A program made the translations under genes and the position numbers. A DNA stretch of 64,000 bases from the NCBI RefSeq assembly GCF_001659605.2, contig NC_035168.2, positions 13,914,362 through 13,978,361 on the forward strand, in the 5' to 3' direction. Numbering within the stretch: the first letter of the stretch is position 1; each line of letters starts with the position of its first letter. The DNA is from Manihot esculenta. Its lineage: Eukaryota > Streptophyta > Magnoliopsida > Malpighiales > Euphorbiaceae. Under the pieces are notes generated by a model, which had not been told where the DNA came from, did no database searches, and worked only from the letters and a program-made list of their open reading frames with translations. This document shows, piece after piece, positions 58,581 to 64,000 of the stretch.

Positions 58581-60792
58581 CAGGCTTGCCCAAGCCTATA
58601 TAGTTACCAATGATTTTTTTTTTAATTTTTAGTTTTTAATTTATTTATCTATTATTTTCTACCTTGGAGCATATTAGACCTTCTGGACAATTCTGGACTT
58701 TATGGGACCTTTTATGACATTCAATGATTATTTAGGTGGTAAGTTATTATTTTTGAAACTGCTCTAAAGAAAGGTAAATTTTATTATACTATTTTTAATT
58801 AATGTTATTCATAAAAAAATAAAAATAAAAAATATAAACTTAACCCTATTTTTCTTTTTTCTCTTCTTCCCTTTTTCTTTTTCTTCCCTGAGACCTCTCC
58901 ATTTTGCCTCTCTCTCCCATCGTAGGTACATCTATGGTGAGAACCACCCAGCCCGATGCCCACTCCTCCTCGTGTCACTGTCGTACTTCATCGATGATGC
59001 CAGCAGCTTCGACAACGGACTCACGCACCCTTGGCAGATCGATAAATGCGCGGCCAACACCACCTGCATCACCCTCACCATCTACTGAGCCACCAGTGCT
59101 GTCTTCGGCACCCTCGCCGCTGTCCTCTCCGCCACCCTCGCTGCTGTCCTCTTCGCTGGCCTCGACAAGGAGAAAGACACGTTCGCAGGCAAAGAAAAAA
59201 CCCTTATTCATGAGCTACCCACAGACGATGAGGAAGAGGAATGGGAGATAAAACCTGAAATTCTAAAGCTACTCCAGGTCCTATCATTCCACCACAATCG
59301 TGCTTATTTTGAACAGAAGATAAGTCAGTGCCAACAACCTTAGTAGCACCTCTAGAACCTGATGATCAAATCCACCTAGCCAGAATTGAGGCAAAGTTAG
59401 ATGCCATCCTCTCTCACTTGGGGTTACTCATATTCCAACCACCACTAGCCTGACTTTTCGGTGACTTACTCCTCAGGGAAGTTCTCTTTGACTCACTTTT
59501 GCTAATTTATTTGTGAACTTCCCCTGTTGCTTGAATTTTTCCACATTCCAGACAATGTGAGGAGTAAGTGTGGGGGGGGAGGGGGGAGGGGGGAAGAAGT
59601 GATTGGGATAGAAGTGCTTTTTGTGATTGGTTGATGGGTTGATGTACATATTTTTCTACTGTATTATGAAAATTTTTCTTTTGTTCTGCTATTTTTGTAC
59701 AATTTTTCTGCTGATTGCTAGAGGCTTGCCAAGCCCTGTAAGACTTTTTCTAATTCTCAGCAGGTTTTCAACACTTGCATTTGCTGAATAGTTTCTCATA
59801 TTTTAATTTTTCTGGGTTTTTTCAGTATTATTTTTAGTTTCAAATTTTATTAAAAAAAAGTTTTCATAAAATTCAAGTTCTTATACCATTTGTATGCTAG
59901 CTTAAATGGAATAAATTCATTATTGTTCATTTTGTTAGTTTTATTTTTAAGACTTATTTTGAAAGCTCATGAAGTATGATCCTTATTTAAATAGTTGATA
60001 ATGAATACATGTTCTTTTAATGAGTTACTGCCCTTTATTGAGAATAATTTAAAGGACATTATCCTGACCATATGATTATGTGAAAATTAAGGGGTAACAA
60101 AAAAAAAGAAAGAAAAAAAAAGGAAAAGCAAAAAAGTAAAATAAATGCACTCTTATGACTCACTCCTCTAGTTGCTTGATTATTTGGTTACCAACCCGAT
60201 GGTTCAAGTAGTGCGGTACTTAGTGACTCCTTAAGGTAATTCCGTATGGAAAAATCGGTGTTTGGGAGAGTATCATCCTTTTGTGAGCCATTCTAACACT
60301 CGCCCCATGCCCTTTAATGTGGTGACCATGGGTGGAGCTAATAGCTACCTGAGTTGAATAACCTGGGACAAGTGGTTCAGTAACCATTTGTTTCACATTC
60401 ACTTCATCGGTTTCAGGCAAGATATAATAGAAAGTGTAAAAAAAAAAAAAAATCCACTAAGTCTTTAAATTTTGTTGGTCTAGTCAAGAGTTCTTTAAGA
60501 GTTTATTCTTTCAAAAGGGTAGTTTAATATTAGATGGCATACTAATATTTCGTGTGGTTGAAATTGAATTTAGAACTAACTTTATGACTTATGAAATACA
60601 CTTTAAATATGAAACTTATGAAGTGAACTTTGGTGAAATTAAGCTGTTTCTGCTATCATCGTATTGCATGACAATTTAATTCTTTATTTTAGACAAATTA
60701 AATTTTAATTGGTTGAGGACAAGACTGTATTTTATTGCTATTTTGAATTTTTTTTCTTGAGGACAAGCAAAAGTGCAAGTGTGGGGGAATTT
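58581..60792 (+). other. Athila-like 3' untranslated region
   Basis: This is mostly AT-rich. The frame 58904-59251 is Ser/Pro/Thr-rich (SSAPSPLSSPPPSLLSSSLA); it might be a remnant of an extra Athila reading frame but has no recognisable domain. Two G-rich polypurine-like tracts follow: GTGTGGGGGGGGAGGGGGGA at about 59569-59588 and AAGTGTGGGGGAATT at about 60778-60792. The second lies directly before the LTR start, as a genuine polypurine tract should. Confidence 0.6.
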
Positions 60793-60984
60793 GATGAGTT
60801 GCCAAACTCACTGTTTTTTCCTTACTAAATTTTATGATTTTGTTATAATTTTGATATAAACAATTAATTTTTATTTGTAATTTAATTTTGGACAGATTTT
60901 TGAGTAGAAAGTAATAAAAAGAATAAAAAAAGACTGAATTAGAAAGTTTTCTGACTGGAGAGTTACAGTCTTGCCGAAGGCTAT
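60793..60984 (+). repeat. Athila-like 3' LTR, start
   Basis: Starts TGATGAGTTGCCAAACTC right after the polypurine tract and matches 23671-23830. It is broken at 60984 by the solo LTR and continues for only a few bases after it (63202-63213) before the CACTA element. Confidence 0.65.
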
Positions 60985-62119
60985 TGTAACGCCCCGGAAA
61001 TCCGGACCGCTACCGGCGCTAGGATCCAGATCGGCATAAGGCCGCCGGGACCCGTAGCAAGCCTAACATGTACCTGTAAACCTGTGTAATCCCATACATG
61101 ATCAACATTATACATAAAGATTTAAAACTTTTCTTGTATACATACTATTATGCACCAACTCCACCTGAGCATGCTCTGAACATTTACATAAATAAAGTCC
61201 CTCTGTGGGATCTCAATAAGCCTCGAAGGGCTATACAACATATGGAGAGTTGGTTTACTTAAACATCATAACATAAAGATCATGTAGAGATACAAATGGG
61301 GTTATCAACATACTATGGTCAAGCACCGCTCTATCCTCAATAACATTAATACATAAAAAGACTAATCAATTATACATCATTTTACAAATTCGTCATGTCC
61401 ACAGTCTATCTATTACAAACATGTGACTCTTCTCTTCATAGCCTTCTCTATCTACCCCGTACCTGCAAATCTGGGGGTTAGGGGAGAGGGGTGAGCTAGA
61501 TGCCCAGTGAGTAGAACTCTAAAAAGAATATTTTAAAACATGTTATCATGGAATGCATCACTGCACAAACATTTCACATCATGGACGGACTGACCCAAAA
61601 ATCCCTCAGCTCCATGCCCGGCCCTATTATGGGCACCACAGGACTTCGTATTGCCCGGCCCTATTATGGGCACCACAGGACTTCGTAGATCGGAGCTATT
61701 GCCCGGCCCTATTATGGGCACCACAGGACTTCGTACAAAGGGCTAGTGAGTCGTGCAATGTCCATCCCTCATCAACAACAAATAATCATGCAATGCAACA
61801 TAATTCGTGATTCTAATGCAAACAACCTATAATATAATCATGATGCATGAAGCATGATAAAAATATTTAATTTCTTGATTAAAAAGGTTAAGTATAGTCC
61901 CACTCACCTCTGGCTGACTCTGACAACTCTGTAGCAGCTGGCTCACTGCTGGGGTCCTTGGTTCCTCGGGTCCTTGGTTCCTCGGGTCCGAACCTACACA
62001 GGTGGACTCCAATGAGGGACCAAACATATATAAACATGACTCTAATATATCCCCCAAAAACCCCCTAAAACATCATGAAAACATCGCAGAAAATATGCAT
62101 GAAATGGCTGAACAGGGCA

Positions 62120-62310
62120 CTTTCGGCGGCACCTTCGGCGGCCGAAAGTCCTGGACAGAGACGAAACTCAGCTAGGTTCGGCGGCACCTTCGGCGGCCGA
62201 AAGTGCCAGACAGAGACGAAAGTCTCTTTTCGGGGGCAACTTCGGCAGCCGAAAGGCCTGCCTCCCCAGCCATGTTCGGCGGCCGAAAGTACCTTCGGCT
62301 GCCGAACCTG
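62120..62310. repeat. GC-rich palindrome cluster, downstream of the LTR promoter
   Basis: Five 13-bp palindromes of the form TTCGGC-N-GCCGAA occur (about 62134, 62189, 62241, 62275 and 62294), plus half-sites such as TTCGGCGGCACC. Decayed relatives are in the LTR at 18050-18300. Confidence 0.85.
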
Positions 62311-62834
62311 GTTTCTGCCAAAGGGCAGAAACTTGGTTCCCTTGTGTACATTTCGCCTCCCAAGCTCCAATCATGCATAAACTAGTTCTACAACATGCAT
62401 ACTCATCATACATTACACCTAGGGGTCTCAAACTATCATATACCCCAACTACAACACTTCAAACACACAAAATCAAGCTACATTGTTCATCAAAGCAATC
62501 AAAACCCAAAACTCATCAACAAGCCTAAACATGCATCTCTACCCATAAATCAACTTAAAGCTTGTTTAAAACACATAACAAGGGTGGATCCGAGCTTACC
62601 TCTTGAAGAAACGAGAGGAAAGGCGATCCTAGCTTGGAGATGGAGAGATTGAGCTCTTTGAACCTCCAAGTACCCAAAACTTGCTCTTTACTCACAAATC
62701 TTCAAAACCGAAGTTAAAACCCGTGAAAACCATGAAAGATCTAAAGAAAACACTCAAGATCGAGGGAGAAGCGGCGGGGACTCACCTTGGCCGACAACGG
62801 GGGAGAAAAAGCTCGCCCGTGCGGACCTAAGGGA

Positions 62835-62844
62835 CCCTTTTATA
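62835..62844 (-). promoter_or_regulatory. TATA box of the solo LTR
   Basis: TATAAAAGGG on the minus strand is a strong core-promoter match. The palindrome cluster 62863-63022 lies immediately upstream of it. About 235 bp downstream, near 62598, the minus strand has AAGAGGTAAGC, a good splice donor that could end a leader exon. Confidence 0.6.
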
Positions 62845-62862
62845 GTGGCTGGCCAGGCCACG

Positions 62863-63022
62863 TTCGGGGGCCGAATGTGCCTCCGTATCCATGCAATGTT
62901 CGGCGGCCGAACATTAGGTTCGGCGGCCGAACCTGCATTTCCCTCACTCATACTTTCGGGGGCCTAACGTGCCTCCGCATGCATGCACGTTCGGCGGCCG
63001 AACCTGACTTTCGGCGGCCGAA
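62863..63022. repeat. GC-rich palindrome cluster, upstream of the LTR promoter
   Basis: TTCGGCGGCCGAA occurs at about 62899, 62919, 62990 and 63010, in two pairs each spaced exactly 20 bp, with the variants TTCGGGGGCCGAA (62863) and TTTCGGGGGCCTAA (62954) between and beside them. Confidence 0.85.
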
Positions 63023-63213
63023 CCTGAGTTTTTCCTTAGAGAATTTTTTCATGCAAAAACTCATTTAAAAACATACTTAAAAACATTAATATACATGAAA
63101 ACGTTTTATAAAGCATGATTTTACCCTTCTAGAGGCTTCCGACATCCGAGATTCCACCGGACGGTAGGAATTCCGATACCGGAGTCTAGCCGGGTATTAC
63201 AGCTATAGCCTAA

Positions 63214-64000
63214 GACTACAAAAATATATTGAAATAGTAATGGATATTAGTAACAAATTTAAATCTGTTACAAATTAGTAACAGATTAGTAACATATTTT
63301 ATATTTCGTTACTAATTTTTATCAATTAGTAACAATTTAACAAATCTATTACTAAATCTGCTACTTAATAAAATTATTTGCAAATTTAATAACTGATTTA
63401 GAAATCTATTACAAATTCATTACTAAATTAGCAAAAATTTATTAACGGATTTTAATTCATTAGTAAATCCGTTATTAAATCGATTACTAAATAACTGAAT
63501 TATTTAAGTAGTAAATAAATAAATAGTAACGAATTTAATAACGGAATGCAATCTATTATAAAATTAGTAATGAATTTAGTAACGAATTTAATCTGTTACT
63601 ATTTTTTGAAAAAAAATTGACTTTTTATTTTTTAAAAATTCCGTATTTTCTTTTTAATTTAGTAATGGATATAATCCATTACTAATTCGAAAATTAATAA
63701 TGGATTTCGTAATCCGTTACTAAATTTCGCAGATAAACGCTGCGCTTTTAATTTAAAATTTTGTATTTTTTCTTTCTAATTTAGTAACAGAAAAAATCTG
63801 TTATTGAATTTATTTCTAATCTAAAAATTAGTAATGGATAAATTTAGAGAATAATGTCACCTTTTTATTTTTATTCGTATGCATTTCTCTTTTATATTTA
63901 GTAACGGATTTAATCCATTACTAAATCCGTTACTAAATCTATTACTAATCCACCTCTTTTCATCATTTCATTCATTTTCTTTCTACTATTCTCTTCTCAA
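63214..64000. mobile_element. CACTA-type element, TAACGGATT family, one end (runs off window)
   Basis: Begins GACTACAAAAATATATTGAA, a mutated CACTACAAAAATTTGTCGGA, and then matches the reverse complement of 37944 leftwards (ATAGTAATGGATATTAGTAAC and so on). Many degenerate TAGTAACGGATT / AATCCGTTACTA copies follow. It ends the window in CATTTCATTCATTTTCTTTC, like the start of the purine/pyrimidine tract of the other member. It is more mutated than the copy at 35978-37944. Confidence 0.85.

Larger units (their letters stand above)
60985..63201 (-). mobile_element. Solo gypsy LTR, 2,217 bp, target duplication GCTAT
   Basis: Runs from TGTAACGCCCCGGAAATCC to AGCCGGGTATTACA and is flanked by the perfect 5-bp repeat GCTAT (60980-60984 and 63202-63206). 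No internal region is present, so it arose by LTR-LTR recombination. It is oriented on the minus strand, judged from its match to the 3' LTR at 17931-19487. It holds a threefold repeat with GCCCGGCCCTATTATGGGC and CACCACAGGACTTCGTA (61611-61740) and two clusters of GC-rich palindromes. Confidence 0.95.

Noticed and set aside
58904..59251. Host Ser/Pro-rich protein
   Set aside because: It sits between Athila pol remains and the polypurine tract, and has low complexity; most likely retroelement 3' sequence.

Overview
The window is nuclear DNA from a flowering plant, very probably a eudicot. It is AT-rich and dominated by decayed, nested retrotransposons (Ty1/copia, Ty3/gypsy of three types, one LINE) and CACTA-type DNA transposons. 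It has only one recognisable host gene type, an intronless membrane-associated kinase regulator (MAKR4-like), present twice. I cannot name the species from sequence alone. A woody eudicot is only an impression from the protein and repeat style.

Layout. (1) 1-9472 and 24046-33519 are a near-identical direct duplication. Each copy holds the end of a copia RNase H, an inverted decayed copia, a polypyrimidine tract, the MAKR4-like gene on the minus strand, a TAA microsatellite and the start of a gypsy LTR. (2) 9537-16066 is a CACTA element with arrays of TGGTCGCTA, a relic plant transposase, several minisatellites and a captured 'CGGTTCGGTT' repeat. (3) 16067-24045 is a chain of broken retroelements: gypsy pol plus 3' LTR (+), a copia relic (-) that the gypsy entered, then a second copia LTR and gag (+), then an Athila-like LTR fragment. 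(4) 33290-42514 is a gag-only gypsy (Tat-like) element. A CACTA element (35978-37944, target duplication ATT) sits in its body and a defective copia (38930-42358, target duplication AGTTC) sits in its 3' LTR. (5) 42515-47707 is AT-rich sequence with small repeats and no clear gene. (6) 47708-54557 is an inverted copia. Its left LTR holds a 5'-truncated LINE (16-bp target duplication), and its body holds a CACTA-type MITE (target duplication TTT). (7) 54560-57600 holds diverged direct repeats and unassigned repeat DNA. (8) 57600-60960 is an Athila-like gypsy with most of pol deleted. Its 3' LTR is broken by a solo gypsy LTR (60985-63201, target duplication GCTAT). A second copy of the 'TAACGGATT' CACTA family starts at 63214 and runs off the window.

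Function. The only likely cellular function encoded is the MAKR4-like membrane and kinase-signalling regulator. All other coding traces are transposon-derived and almost all are interrupted. The most useful observations are the recent or artefactual gene-bearing duplication, whose breakpoint lies inside an LTR; the layered insertions that give a relative history; and an unusual array of 13-bp GC-rich palindromes around the promoter of the solo LTR. I did not find a convincing new biological system beyond these.
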